Below, one piece after another: positions 46,659-54,667 of a DNA stretch of 64,000 bases. Numbering within the stretch: position 1 is the stretch's first letter; the number at the start of each line of letters is the position of its first letter. The notes beneath the pieces were generated by a model. That model made no database searches. It worked only from the letters and a program-made list of their open reading frames with translations, and was not told where the DNA came from. Position numbers and translations under genes: made by a program. Origin of the DNA: Rubritalea profundi (GTDB lineage: Bacteria > Verrucomicrobiota > Verrucomicrobiia > Verrucomicrobiales > Akkermansiaceae); NCBI RefSeq assembly GCF_002954445.1, contig NZ_MQWA01000001.1:3989043-4053042 (forward strand). Reading direction: 5' to 3'.

Positions 46659-47810
46659 TTAGAAGTAGAAACGGAATGCACCCCAAAGAGTAGTGGCATT
46701 GTTGCCGCCATCTGGAGTATCCAAAGCTTCGTACTCAATACCAGTCACTAGCTTAGCGTTATGTCCGCAAAGATAGTAGTTAAGACCAGCATAGACACTA
46801 TGGTGCATGTCACCACTCCCACCAAGAGCTTTACTTGAAACACGGCTATTTGGCTTAATACCACTTTCGTTATCAGATGCCTGGAAGTAGTAACGACCTA
46901 CAATCTCAAGCTTATCTTCGATGATGTACTTAGATGGCTGCACTACAAGACCATAGAAAAGGCCGTCTTCCTCCTCGTCACCGAGTACTGCGTTGAGAGC
47001 CAGATCCCAGTCAAACACCTCTGTACGGTATGCTACAGATGTTGCCCAATTATTTCTATAGTCACTATCAACTTCGTCTGCATCAGGATTGATAATGAGA
47101 TCGACGATGAGATCTCCACCCGTAAGCCCGAATGTTGAAGTCGCGTAGAAAAACTTTTCTGAACTGAAGTCATCAAAAAGTACTTCATCGTCACCTTCGT
47201 CTGCAGAGAATACACCAACGGCGCCTTTCCAGTCACCTTTTTCAAGGCTCAGAGCGAATCCTGTTGAGTTATCTGGGCGAATTTTGCCAGTGAGAGCTGT
47301 ACGCTCTACAGTTTTGATCTTCTTAGAAGAGGTGTGCACATCTTCACCGATCTCAATCTTGTCACGACCATAAGAAAGGTAAACTTTATCGAAAGAATCG
47401 ATACCAAATGCCTTACCTAAGTTTACACCAACTTTAGCTTCATCATAACCACCAAATTCAAAGTTGTGATCATTTCTACCACCATTTTCTAAGTTTGCGC
47501 GTAGCATTACGTCGAAGAATTTAGCAAATTTCACCTGAGCTCCGAGACGAACACGACGCCATTCAGAATAGCCTTCTGACTCTTCTGAGCCATCAACATA
47601 TCCGTACTGGAACTGACCGCGACCGAAGAACTTAACTTCCTGAATGAATGGATTAAAATCATCCTTGTAAAGCTTACCGAGCGACTTAAGCGCATCACAT
47701 GTGTGACTCTCAGCTGTAGGCTGTGGTTGTTCAGCTACTACTTCACCAGCGTAAGCAGCACCGGCAAAAGCTGCAGCGCTGATCATTGTTGTTACTACTT
47801 TGTTTTTCAT
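46659..47810 (-). CDS. Phosphate/pyrophosphate-type porin (OprO/OprP family)
   Basis: A 383-residue protein. Signal peptide MKNKVVTTMISAAAFAGAAYA, then a beta-barrel starting GRGQFQYGYVDGSE, WRRVRLGAQVKFAKFFDVMLRANLE, and ending in the aromatic strand TTLWGAFRFYF. This is the layout of OprO/OprP porins, which pass anions such as phosphate. Monocistronic with its own terminator, 200 bp from the LysR-HAD gene. Substrate is not provable from the sequence. Confidence 0.82.
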   Translation of the reverse strand: MKNKVVTTMISAAAFAGAAYAGEVVAEQPQPTAESHTCDALKSLGKLYKDDFNPFIQEVKFFGRGQFQYGYVDGSEESEGYSEWRRVRLGAQVKFAKFFDVMLRANLENGGRNDHNFEFGGYDEAKVGVNLGKAFGIDSFDKVYLSYGRDKIEIGEDVHTSSKKIKTVERTALTGKIRPDNSTGFALSLEKGDWKGAVGVFSADEGDDEVLFDDFSSEKFFYATSTFGLTGGDLIVDLIINPDADEVDSDYRNNWATSVAYRTEVFDWDLALNAVLGDEEEDGLFYGLVVQPSKYIIEDKLEIVGRYYFQASDNESGIKPNSRVSSKALGGSGDMHHSVYAGLNYYLCGHNAKLVTGIEYEALDTPDGGNNATTLWGAFRFYF

Positions 47811-48011
47811 AATTAATATGTGGTTTTGCGAATTGGCTAAGAGTAGAAACTCTCGCTATTTCGTTTCGCACAATCTGTTTAGGATATATTGAGGATTACG
47901 GAAATATATTTGTGTGTAAGATTTGTCACAATCCAAAAAACACTCGGGGAATCATGGATCTATTTACAAAGTCCAGTGACACTTTAAGTATTCAATGAAA
48001 TATCTAATCAA

Positions 48012-49703
48012 CTATGGATAAAAACCTATGGCCTGTTTTGCGCATGCAACTGCGAATTCCCACTTCGACTGCGTTGGCCTCAATGGGTTAATCTCAAGCC
48101 AACCGAATCTTTTGCCATATTCCCGCAATTTATCAGTAGGATGAACCATCACATTGCGCTCACACAACATCAGCATCGGCAGATCCGCGTGACTATCAGA
48201 ATAACCATAGCTATTGGGTAAGACGTCACCCTCTGCCCAATCAGCAGGAAAGTGGTGGCGCATTCTACCTATTTTCACCTCCCCCTTGTTATTCTTCCCT
48301 TGGATATCGGGAAAAAGTGAAACCCTCCCATTGATAACTACCTGCGTGCCATAGTAATGGTCGAAACCTAACTTCTCAGAGAGATGCTGCACCCAGATCT
48401 CCGGGCTCGCTGAGTTGAGGATAGTCAGTAATCCATCAGCCTTGTGCTTCTCCACAATTTTAACAACCTCAGAATACAAACCATTAGGCACGAGGTCATC
48501 TACAAAATCGCGCGCGTATTGGTCGAGTACTTGGCCATCCATACCTGCTAGGTAATTTAAAAATACCCGCTTCATTGTCTCAGGCCCCAAGAGTTTGGCA
48601 AAAGGAGAAAATGGGATAAACCCCAACAAATAGAGCGTTCTGATGCGCTGACGCTTTAAAATGAAATTGCAGAATAACAACTGCGTATCCCAGGGAACAA
48701 TTGTCTGGTCGAGATCGAATAGTGCATAGCCAGTGGGTGAGGATGTCGAAGTCACGCGCGGATTCTCTTCACGATTCCCACACATGGCAAGCAACAATCT
48801 CAGCCGAAATGACTTATTAATATTTCTCTGAAGATCGCTTTTGAGCCAACTCCCAGAGGCTGCCACACTCGCTCTCGCTTGACTTTTCTGGCTGGAGCAC
48901 AAGCCAACGATATAGGGATCCAACACCGGTGTGTTCTCTAAGACCTCTAGATCCTGTCTGAACGGGCTACGCTCTAACACAAGTTCAGGCACAACCCCAA
49001 CGCCACAACCTAGCCGAACCATTGCCAGAATTGCCTCATTGCCTGAAACCTCACTAATTCTAGCAGTATGTGCGCCTAGCTCCCGTAAACATTGATTGAC
49101 TCGAGAACGCGAAACACCGCTCCTAGCCAAAACTAAGGGCAATTTTTTGAGGTCGTTCGGTTCATTATAGCGCAGATCTGGCAACGGATTCTTTGGCCCA
49201 ACAAAAACTAAACGAGTCGTCACTAGAGGAATGAAATCCACACGCTCCAGTTGCCTATCAGGCAAAGCCGCAACAGCCATATCAATATCGCCAGTAAATA
49301 GCTTATCCAATGAATCCTCTGCAGCGCCAGTTCTCAGGCTCAAGCGCACCTTCGGGTAAGCATCTCTGTAAGCTTCTAATAAATCTGGAAGCACAGAATA
49401 GACAGCAGTCACCGATGCGTAGATAGAAACCACTCCCTCTACAGAGCCATCATCCACTAGATCTTCGCAAACACTCTGCCAATCCCTCATCGCCTTGACT
49501 GCATATCGAAGAAACTTCTCACCAGCCAAAGTGAGCTGTACCTGTCGCTTGTCACGAATGAATAACTCTTGATCGAGTTCATTTTCTAGCCTCTGAATAC
49601 TGCGAGTCAGTGCTGATGGACTCAGATTACACAGCACACTTGCACGTCCAAAATGGAGTTGTTCGGCTACAGTTAGAAAATTTTTTATCTCGTGGTGGTT
49701 CAA
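48012..49703 (-). CDS. LysR-type regulator (IlvY-like) fused to a HAD-family phosphatase
   Basis: A 563-residue single frame. Residues 1-60 are a LysR winged helix (HEIKNFLTVAEQLHFGRASV, LSPSALTRSIQRLENEL). Residues about 90-290 are an effector domain like IlvY (GVVSIYASVTAVYSVLPDLLEAY). After a linker, residues about 325-560 form a HAD-IB phosphatase: FDLDQTIVPWDT (nucleophile Asp), ILNSASPEIW, and GYSDSHADLPML (metal Asp). The HAD half resembles phosphoserine-phosphatase-like PlsC-linked enzymes. An internal ATG (MCGNREENPRV) could start the HAD domain separately. Divergent from modF. Confidence 0.85.
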   Translation of the reverse strand: MNHHEIKNFLTVAEQLHFGRASVLCNLSPSALTRSIQRLENELDQELFIRDKRQVQLTLAGEKFLRYAVKAMRDWQSVCEDLVDDGSVEGVVSIYASVTAVYSVLPDLLEAYRDAYPKVRLSLRTGAAEDSLDKLFTGDIDMAVAALPDRQLERVDFIPLVTTRLVFVGPKNPLPDLRYNEPNDLKKLPLVLARSGVSRSRVNQCLRELGAHTARISEVSGNEAILAMVRLGCGVGVVPELVLERSPFRQDLEVLENTPVLDPYIVGLCSSQKSQARASVAASGSWLKSDLQRNINKSFRLRLLLAMCGNREENPRVTSTSSPTGYALFDLDQTIVPWDTQLLFCNFILKRQRIRTLYLLGFIPFSPFAKLLGPETMKRVFLNYLAGMDGQVLDQYARDFVDDLVPNGLYSEVVKIVEKHKADGLLTILNSASPEIWVQHLSEKLGFDHYYGTQVVINGRVSLFPDIQGKNNKGEVKIGRMRHHFPADWAEGDVLPNSYGYSDSHADLPMLMLCERNVMVHPTDKLREYGKRFGWLEINPLRPTQSKWEFAVACAKQAIGFYP

Positions 49704-49756
49704 ATCTCATTCAGCATAGGCATAATCAATAGCATCGCAACCACGCAGTCGTATCA

Positions 49757-51220
49757 ATGTCGATCCTCCAAATCAAAAATAGTTCCAGCTCACTCACTCC
49801 TCTTCCCACAATTGAGGTGGAAAACTTCAGCCTCGAGAAACAACAACATTGGGTAGTCATTGGTGGCAACGGATCTGGGAAATCTACTTTCGCAAGGATG
49901 CTTAAAGACGCTGACTCCTCCCTACGAGCTCAATTCGTTTCCTTCGAAAATGAGCAAGCCTTGCTCGAACGTGAAATCTATGAGGATGACAGTGAATGGC
50001 TGAACCAAGTGGATAACGGTAGAACTACCAGAGAGCTCATCACTGAGAATTTATCTAACGACGTTACAATAGAGACGCTTATTGAAACTCTCCAGCTCCA
50101 GCAATGTATAGACACAGGGTTTCGGCTACTCTCCACTGGGGAACGTAGACGGCTTATGCTAGCGCGTGCTCTAGCAGCCAGCCCTATGCTACTCATCCTA
50201 GACGAACCATACGATGGGCTGGATAAGGAATTTACTAGCCACCTCTCCACAGTCATCACTTCCATTTCCAGGACTACACCCACAGTCCTCATCGTCAACC
50301 GTCTGTCTCACATCTCAGAAGCCACTACTCACATTGCCTGCCTCCATCAGATGGAGTTAGTCTACCAAGACACCAAGGAAGGCGCTCTCTCTAGCAAACT
50401 CTTCCAGCAACTTCAGTCGTTAGACCAAGGTCCGCACCAGCCTCTTCCATCCAAAATCCCCACAGTCAACTCGCCGTACACTCCTGTTCCTAATAAGGCA
50501 GTCATCAGCCTCAGCGACATAAGAGTCGCCTACCACAATAAGACGATCCTCGACGGCTTAAACTGGGAAATCATGCCCGGTCAGCACTGGAAAGTCAGTG
50601 GCCCAAATGGATGCGGTAAATCCACCCTCGTCAACCTTATCTCTGGCGACCACCCACAATGCTACTCTAACAACATCCACCTTTTCGGGCAAAAACGTGG
50701 CGGTGCCGAATCCATCTGGGAGGTGAAACACCACATGGGATTGATGTCTACTAGCCTACACCAACAATACAGGATCACAGTGACAGCTGAGACAGTCGTT
50801 CTCTCTGGATTTTTTGACACTATAGGAGTTTATCGACCCGTGACTCCCACACATAAACAAATTGCTAATGAGTGGTTAAAGTTTATCGGTCTCGACAAAT
50901 TCAAGGACACACACTTTCAGAACTTATCCTTTGGCCAACAACGGATGCTGCTGATTGCTAGAGCATTGATCAAGCGTCCTTATTTATTGATTCTCGATGA
51001 ACCTTGCCAAGGGCTCGACCCCATCAATAGAGCCCTAGTGATTCAGCTGATCGAGCAGATCGCTTGCCGCAAGATTGCGCAAATCATCTACATCTCTCAC
51101 GAGCCTGAAAATAAACTTCAATGCCTCACCCATGAGCTTAGTTTCACCTCCATTCCAGAGTTTACAGAAGCAGCCCCATCCACAGCACCTCTTTATTCTG
51201 TTCATCTCAGGCAACTCTAA
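49757..51220 (+). CDS. modF: ModF-like tandem ABC ATPase
   Basis: A 487-residue protein of two ABC domains without membrane parts. First: GGNGSGKST, LSTGERRRLMLARALAA, LLILDEPYDGLD. Second: GPNGCGKST, LSFGQQRMLLIARALIK, LLILDEPCQGLD. Colinear with E. coli ModF over its length, including SGDHPQCYSNNIHLFGQKRG and HMGLMSTSLHQQYR. ModF is linked to molybdate-related functions and to photorepair (PhrA), but its exact job is unclear. It fits the Mo-cofactor genes 5 kb away. Divergent from the LysR-HAD fusion. Confidence 0.9.
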   Translation: MSILQIKNSSSSLTPLPTIEVENFSLEKQQHWVVIGGNGSGKSTFARMLKDADSSLRAQFVSFENEQALLEREIYEDDSEWLNQVDNGRTTRELITENLSNDVTIETLIETLQLQQCIDTGFRLLSTGERRRLMLARALAASPMLLILDEPYDGLDKEFTSHLSTVITSISRTTPTVLIVNRLSHISEATTHIACLHQMELVYQDTKEGALSSKLFQQLQSLDQGPHQPLPSKIPTVNSPYTPVPNKAVISLSDIRVAYHNKTILDGLNWEIMPGQHWKVSGPNGCGKSTLVNLISGDHPQCYSNNIHLFGQKRGGAESIWEVKHHMGLMSTSLHQQYRITVTAETVVLSGFFDTIGVYRPVTPTHKQIANEWLKFIGLDKFKDTHFQNLSFGQQRMLLIARALIKRPYLLILDEPCQGLDPINRALVIQLIEQIACRKIAQIIYISHEPENKLQCLTHELSFTSIPEFTEAAPSTAPLYSVHLRQL

Positions 51221-51417
51221 CTTATGGATTGTGAGTAGAAAACTGTGATCAGGAGCTTTTCTAAAAAAAAATTAGAAGAAATGACCTTAGTCTGTAACTT
51301 AGCAGGATTATTTATAGCTACAGTATCCTGCTAGGAATATCAGCTCGTTTCCAAAAATCTTTTTATTGTCAGTCAAGCATTGTAGCCTATTCTAACCTCA
51401 CACTTAACAAGTAATTT

Positions 51418-52023
51418 ATGCCAAAAATCATTATCAATGAACCAGGGAAATCAGCACAACCCTACCGCCTTAAAGTTGACCGCGCCATGACTACGATTGG
51501 CCGAGGAAGTGACAATGACATCATTATCGAAGCTGGCTCGGCATCTACCCACCACTGCTTTATGAAACGTGCGCTTGGTGGCTTTACTCTGGAGGATCTA
51601 GGTTCGACTAATGGTATCAAAACTGATAACACACTCTTTCGCGTCATTGACCTAGAAGATGGAATGTCGGTGAAAATTGGCGATGACGTCACACTAGAGT
51701 TCACTCTCACTGAGGAAGAAATTGCAGAGCTTGGTTCAGAAGAATTCGAAAGCCAGCAGCAAGCAATGCTTCCAAGCCAAGTGCCCACAGAAGAAGAAGA
51801 AGTGGCTGAGGAAGAATTTATTGATAAGGAAGAAGAACAGGAAGAAGACTCCTTCGCCACTCCTGCTGTTGCCAAAGGTGGCATGGACACCATTCTCTTC
51901 GTTGTTCTTGCCATCCTCGCTCTCGCTCTAGGCTTCTACATTCGTCATTATCAAGACGTTCTATCGGCACCAGCCAAAGAAGCACCAGTGGCTCCAGCCG
52001 CACCGGCTACTCCTACTGAGTAA
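51418..52023 (+). CDS. FHA-domain membrane protein
   Basis: A 201-residue protein. FHA domain at about 1-100 (TTIGRGSDNDIIIEAGSAS, STHHCFMKR, LEDLGSTNGIKTDN) binds phosphothreonine. A very acidic linker (EEEEVAEEEFIDKEEEQEED) leads to one membrane helix (TILFVVLAILALALGFYI) and an Ala/Pro tail. It could read phosphorylation by a Hanks-type kinase such as the one at 13.4-15.1 kb (inference). Its stop is 1 bp from that of the convergent gene. Confidence 0.85.
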   Translation: MPKIIINEPGKSAQPYRLKVDRAMTTIGRGSDNDIIIEAGSASTHHCFMKRALGGFTLEDLGSTNGIKTDNTLFRVIDLEDGMSVKIGDDVTLEFTLTEEEIAELGSEEFESQQQAMLPSQVPTEEEEVAEEEFIDKEEEQEEDSFATPAVAKGGMDTILFVVLAILALALGFYIRHYQDVLSAPAKEAPVAPAAPATPTE

Positions 52024-52024
52024 G

Positions 52025-52699
52025 CTAAAGGCGCTTTCGCGTCCAAGCTGAGTTCCCATAACGCGCGCTCACCACTTTTGAGACATCACCGGGATCGCTT
52101 AAGCCTTTTTCTTTGGCATTGGTAGTCAGAGACTGGATCAATGCCACTTGCCAAGCCTCGCTATTCTCCACTCCCTGCACACTCCCCTGATGCAGTAAAC
52201 CATGGCGCGAGCGCTTTTGACCTGCGCCAGCCAACTTTCGACCGCTAGGATCAACGATATCAAATGGCACTGGCTTGACGAAACATGATCGCTTCTCGTT
52301 GTCAGTCCCTACCTCAGCCAACTCACACGCCACCCCACAGGCCTGCATCGACGTTGCTAGCGCCTGGTGAATCACGGCATAACTCGCACTGCCGCGTTGT
52401 TGCTCTAGCGGGTGTCCTTTTGGAATACTCAGCGTGTAAGTTAGATCAACTCGATGATCCACAATCCCGCCACCAGTCCAGCGACGCACGTACTCGATCT
52501 CCTCACCTGGGAAATCGCGCATCGCATCACTCAGTTTTTCAAAATAGCCAAAGCTAACAGCAGCACGACGCCAATGGTAAATGCGCAGCAGCGGAAGCTC
52601 ACCACTAGTAATGTGGAGCATTTCATCCACCGCCATATTCTCGGCACCACTCCGTGCAAGTGGGTCAATCCATACTTCTAGTTCTGAAAATACTGCCAT
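52025..52699 (-). CDS. Lipoate-protein ligase A family protein
   Basis: A 224-residue protein. ENMAVDEMLHI, RRWTGGGIVDHRVDLTYTL near 67-85 (the RRxxGGGxVxH-like lipoyl-binding loop) and the invariant lysine in GRKLAGAGQKRSRHGLLHQG near 152 identify the BPL/LplA/LipB fold. It is short, lacking the C-terminal accessory domain, like LipM/LipL-type octanoyl or lipoyl transferases. The exact transfer reaction is uncertain. Confidence 0.82.
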   Translation of the reverse strand: MAVFSELEVWIDPLARSGAENMAVDEMLHITSGELPLLRIYHWRRAAVSFGYFEKLSDAMRDFPGEEIEYVRRWTGGGIVDHRVDLTYTLSIPKGHPLEQQRGSASYAVIHQALATSMQACGVACELAEVGTDNEKRSCFVKPVPFDIVDPSGRKLAGAGQKRSRHGLLHQGSVQGVENSEAWQVALIQSLTTNAKEKGLSDPGDVSKVVSARYGNSAWTRKRL

Positions 52700-52700
52700 C

Positions 52701-52717
52701 CTCTACATCCTGTAGAG
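52701..52717. promoter_or_regulatory. Palindrome between the lipoate ligase-like and DAHP synthase genes
   Basis: CTCTACATCCTGTAGAG, perfect 7-bp arms around TCC, 2 bp from the minus-strand start codon. It could be an operator for the divergent genes. A second small hairpin CCCTG-N6-CAGGG lies at 52752-52767 in the DAHP synthase leader. Confidence 0.4.
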
Positions 52718-52781
52718 AGATTTTCATTCTGCCACAAACTAATACTTGAACCCCTGCCTGATCAGGGCAAAGTTATTTGCC

Positions 52782-53846
52782 GTGAACCATTCTCCAACTG
52801 AAGACTTACGTATCAAAGCCATTTCCCCTCTGATTTCACCGGCGGTGCTGTCCTACTACCTTCCAATCACTGAAAAAGCGGCTGACACCGTGACTAAAGC
52901 GCGCCAACAAGCTGAAGCTATCCTCTGCGGCAATGACGACCGCATCCTCGTTGTCGTTGGCCCATGTTCCATCCATGACCCTAGCGCTGCGATCGAATAC
53001 GCTGAACGCCTCAAGGCGCTCGCCGACCGCTACACAGACGACCTTTGCATCATCATGCGCGTCTATTTTGAGAAGCCTCGCACCACTGTTGGCTGGAAAG
53101 GTCTGATCAACGACCCACACCTCGATGGCACATTCGACATCAACCGCGGACTCCATATCGCACGTGAGCTGCTACTCGAACTCAACACCATGGGCATGCC
53201 TGCTGCCACAGAATTCCTCGATGCCATTTCCCCTCAGTTCATAGCCGACCTCATCTCCTGGGGAGCTATCGGTGCTCGCACCACTGAGTCACAAGTCCAC
53301 CGCGAACTAGCCTCTGGCCTCTCGATGCCAATCGGCTTCAAGAATGGCACCGGCGGTTCTATCCAAATCGCCCTCGATGCCATCCAGGCAGCCCAAGGTT
53401 CACACCACTTCCTTTCTGTCACCAAGCAAGGCGTCTCAGCGATTGTCACCACCACTGGCAACAATGCCGGACATATCATCCTCCGCGGTTCCTCAGATGG
53501 CCCTAACTTCTCTAAAGAAGACGTCGCCGCCTGCGCTGCCCGCCTCACTGCGAAAGGCCTACCAGAACAACTGATGGTAGACGCCTCACACGGCAACTCG
53601 AAAAAAGACTACCGCAACCAGCCCGCAGTCATCGAAGACCTCTGCACTCAGGTCGCAGCCGGCTCCAAAGCCGTTGCCTCCGTCATGATCGAATCTAACC
53701 TGATCGAAGGTGCTCAGAAACTTGGCGACGACTCATCGAAGCTCGTCTACGGCCAGTCCGTCACCGACCAATGTATCAGCTGGCAGAGCACCGAGGACGT
53801 CATCGACGCTCTCTCAGTCGCGGTAAAAGCACGCCGCGCACACTAA
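52782..53846 (+). CDS. 3-deoxy-7-phosphoheptulonate (DAHP) synthase, class I
   Basis: A 354-residue protein from GTG 52782; a TTG at 52746 would add 12 residues. VVGPCSIHDPSAAIEYAERL, RVYFEKPRTTVGWKGLINDP and DASHGNSKKDYRNQP are the AroF/AroG/AroH-type signatures. It condenses phosphoenolpyruvate with erythrose-4-phosphate, the first step of aromatic amino acid synthesis. Monocistronic, ending in a strong terminator. The AroG/F/H isozyme type, and thus the feedback ligand, cannot be told by eye. Confidence 0.93.
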   Translation: MNHSPTEDLRIKAISPLISPAVLSYYLPITEKAADTVTKARQQAEAILCGNDDRILVVVGPCSIHDPSAAIEYAERLKALADRYTDDLCIIMRVYFEKPRTTVGWKGLINDPHLDGTFDINRGLHIARELLLELNTMGMPAATEFLDAISPQFIADLISWGAIGARTTESQVHRELASGLSMPIGFKNGTGGSIQIALDAIQAAQGSHHFLSVTKQGVSAIVTTTGNNAGHIILRGSSDGPNFSKEDVAACAARLTAKGLPEQLMVDASHGNSKKDYRNQPAVIEDLCTQVAAGSKAVASVMIESNLIEGAQKLGDDSSKLVYGQSVTDQCISWQSTEDVIDALSVAVKARRAH

Positions 53847-53873
53847 ACTTTAGGCTCAAACCAATTTAAAACC

Positions 53874-53912
53874 ACAGCCGAGCGGGAATCTACTTCCTCT
53901 CGGCTGTTTTTT
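53874..53912 (+). terminator. Terminator after DAHP synthase
   Basis: Stem ACAGCCGAG / CTCGGCTGT with a 16-nt loop, followed by TTTTT. It ends 66 bp past the stop codon. The 53913-54144 spacer beyond it contains no gene. Confidence 0.85.
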
Positions 53913-54144
53913 ATTCACAGCTTAAATAAAGCTTCAGTCCCTCCCCCGATCCTCATAAGCAACCACCTTGATCTCAGAATCTAAATGGCTTATAATCTAT
54001 TTAAAGAAATCAACCTATTCACTGGAATCTAAGCGCATTTCATAAACTCAAAAAAACTCCGATATTCATGCAGTTTTTTATTGCATCTAAGCCAGAGTGA
54101 GCGTAATTATTCGCCCGCAGCCGCAAGGCAGTAAACAAATAGAT

Positions 54145-54218
54145 AGGCCTATAGTGTAATGGTAACACTCCGGATTTTGATTCCGTCATTCCAGGTTCGA
54201 GCCCTGGTAGGCCTACCA
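54145..54218 (+). tRNA. tRNA-Gln (anticodon TTG)
   Basis: A 74-nt cloverleaf with encoded CCA. Acceptor AGGCCTA/TAGGCCT, D-stem GTGT/ACAC, anticodon loop TTTTGAT, T-loop GGTTCGAGCCC. The anticodon TTG reads CAA/CAG. One C-T mismatch closes the anticodon stem. A strong terminator follows 50 bp later. Confidence 0.93.
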
Positions 54219-54261
54219 TTTTCTTCCCAACCGACTGGTTGCGACAGAGAGAGACTAAAGC

Positions 54262-54417
54262 TCACTGAACCCTTACTTTGTAAGGGTTTTTTGTTGTCTG
54301 GATCACTCGTATTCTTCTGATCACTTGCGACAGGCTTTGACCTGATTTTTCAGAAATATAAGTGACCATTTTTCGTTCCTGATCTACGGTTAGCAAAACG
54401 CACCTCCGCATTTTCAT
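54262..54417 (-). CDS. Possible small ribbon-helix-helix protein
   Basis: A 51-codon frame from ATG 54417: a strand-like RRCVLLTVDQE, then helix KMVTYISEKSG and helix QSLSQVIRRIRVIQ, the RHH/CopG pattern. No ribosome-binding site is seen, and its last codons overlap the terminator of tRNA-Gln on the other strand. Could be a chance frame. Confidence 0.3.
   Translation of the reverse strand: MKMRRCVLLTVDQERKMVTYISEKSGQSLSQVIRRIRVIQTTKNPYKVRVQ
54268..54291 (+). terminator. Terminator after tRNA-Gln
   Basis: Stem AACCCTTAC / GTAAGGGTT with loop TTT and a following T run. Together with the tRNA-Cys terminator it frames a 300-bp gap (54219-54518) with no certain gene. Confidence 0.85.
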
Positions 54418-54454
54418 GATTAAATCGCGTGATACACGCTGAGTAGTCAAACCG

Positions 54455-54474
54455 CGTTCGAACCCCACTCCGCC
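54455..54474 (+). other. Fragment resembling the 3' end of a tRNA-Ser gene
   Basis: CGTTCGAACCCCACTCCGCC (with A after it) has a T-loop TTCGAA, the 3' strand of an acceptor stem and an encoded CCA, but no matching 5' half lies upstream. Such 3' tRNA scraps are left by integrases as attachment-site copies. It is 45 bp from the tRNA-Cys gene, which has a different 3' end. Confidence 0.4.
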
Positions 54475-54475
54475 A

Positions 54476-54510
54476 AACAAAAAGAGCAACCACAATGGTT
54501 GCTCTTTTTT
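54476..54510 (-). terminator. Terminator after tRNA-Cys
   Basis: Stem AAAGAGCAACC / GGTTGCTCTTT with loop ACAAT, A-rich on the left and T-rich on the right, so it works in both directions. On the minus strand it is 8 bp past the tRNA-Cys 3' end. Confidence 0.85.
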
Positions 54511-54518
54511 ATTAACAC

Positions 54519-54595
54519 TGGAGGCGGAGGCGGGATTCGAACCCGCGAATACAGATTTTGCAAACCCGCGCCTTAGACCACTTGGCCACTCCGCC
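54519..54595 (-). tRNA. tRNA-Cys (anticodon GCA)
   Basis: A 77-nt cloverleaf on the minus strand with encoded CCA. Acceptor GGCGGAG/CTCCGCC, discriminator T, anticodon loop TTGCAAA, T-arm GCGGGTTCGAATCCCGC. The anticodon stem has two G-T pairs. The GCA anticodon and the U73 discriminator are normal for cysteine. Confidence 0.92.
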
Positions 54596-54667
54596 TGCTT
54601 GTATTGATGCGCCGAAGGAGATCCTTCAGTGCGGGGATTTGATAACTCTAGGGGGCCCAGCTGTCAA

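Noticed and set aside
47941-47970. ATGGATCTATTTACA upstream of the OprO/P-type porin as a further regulon site
   Set aside because: Right half does not match TTCAT, no GG-N10-GC element follows, and the distance is wrong.
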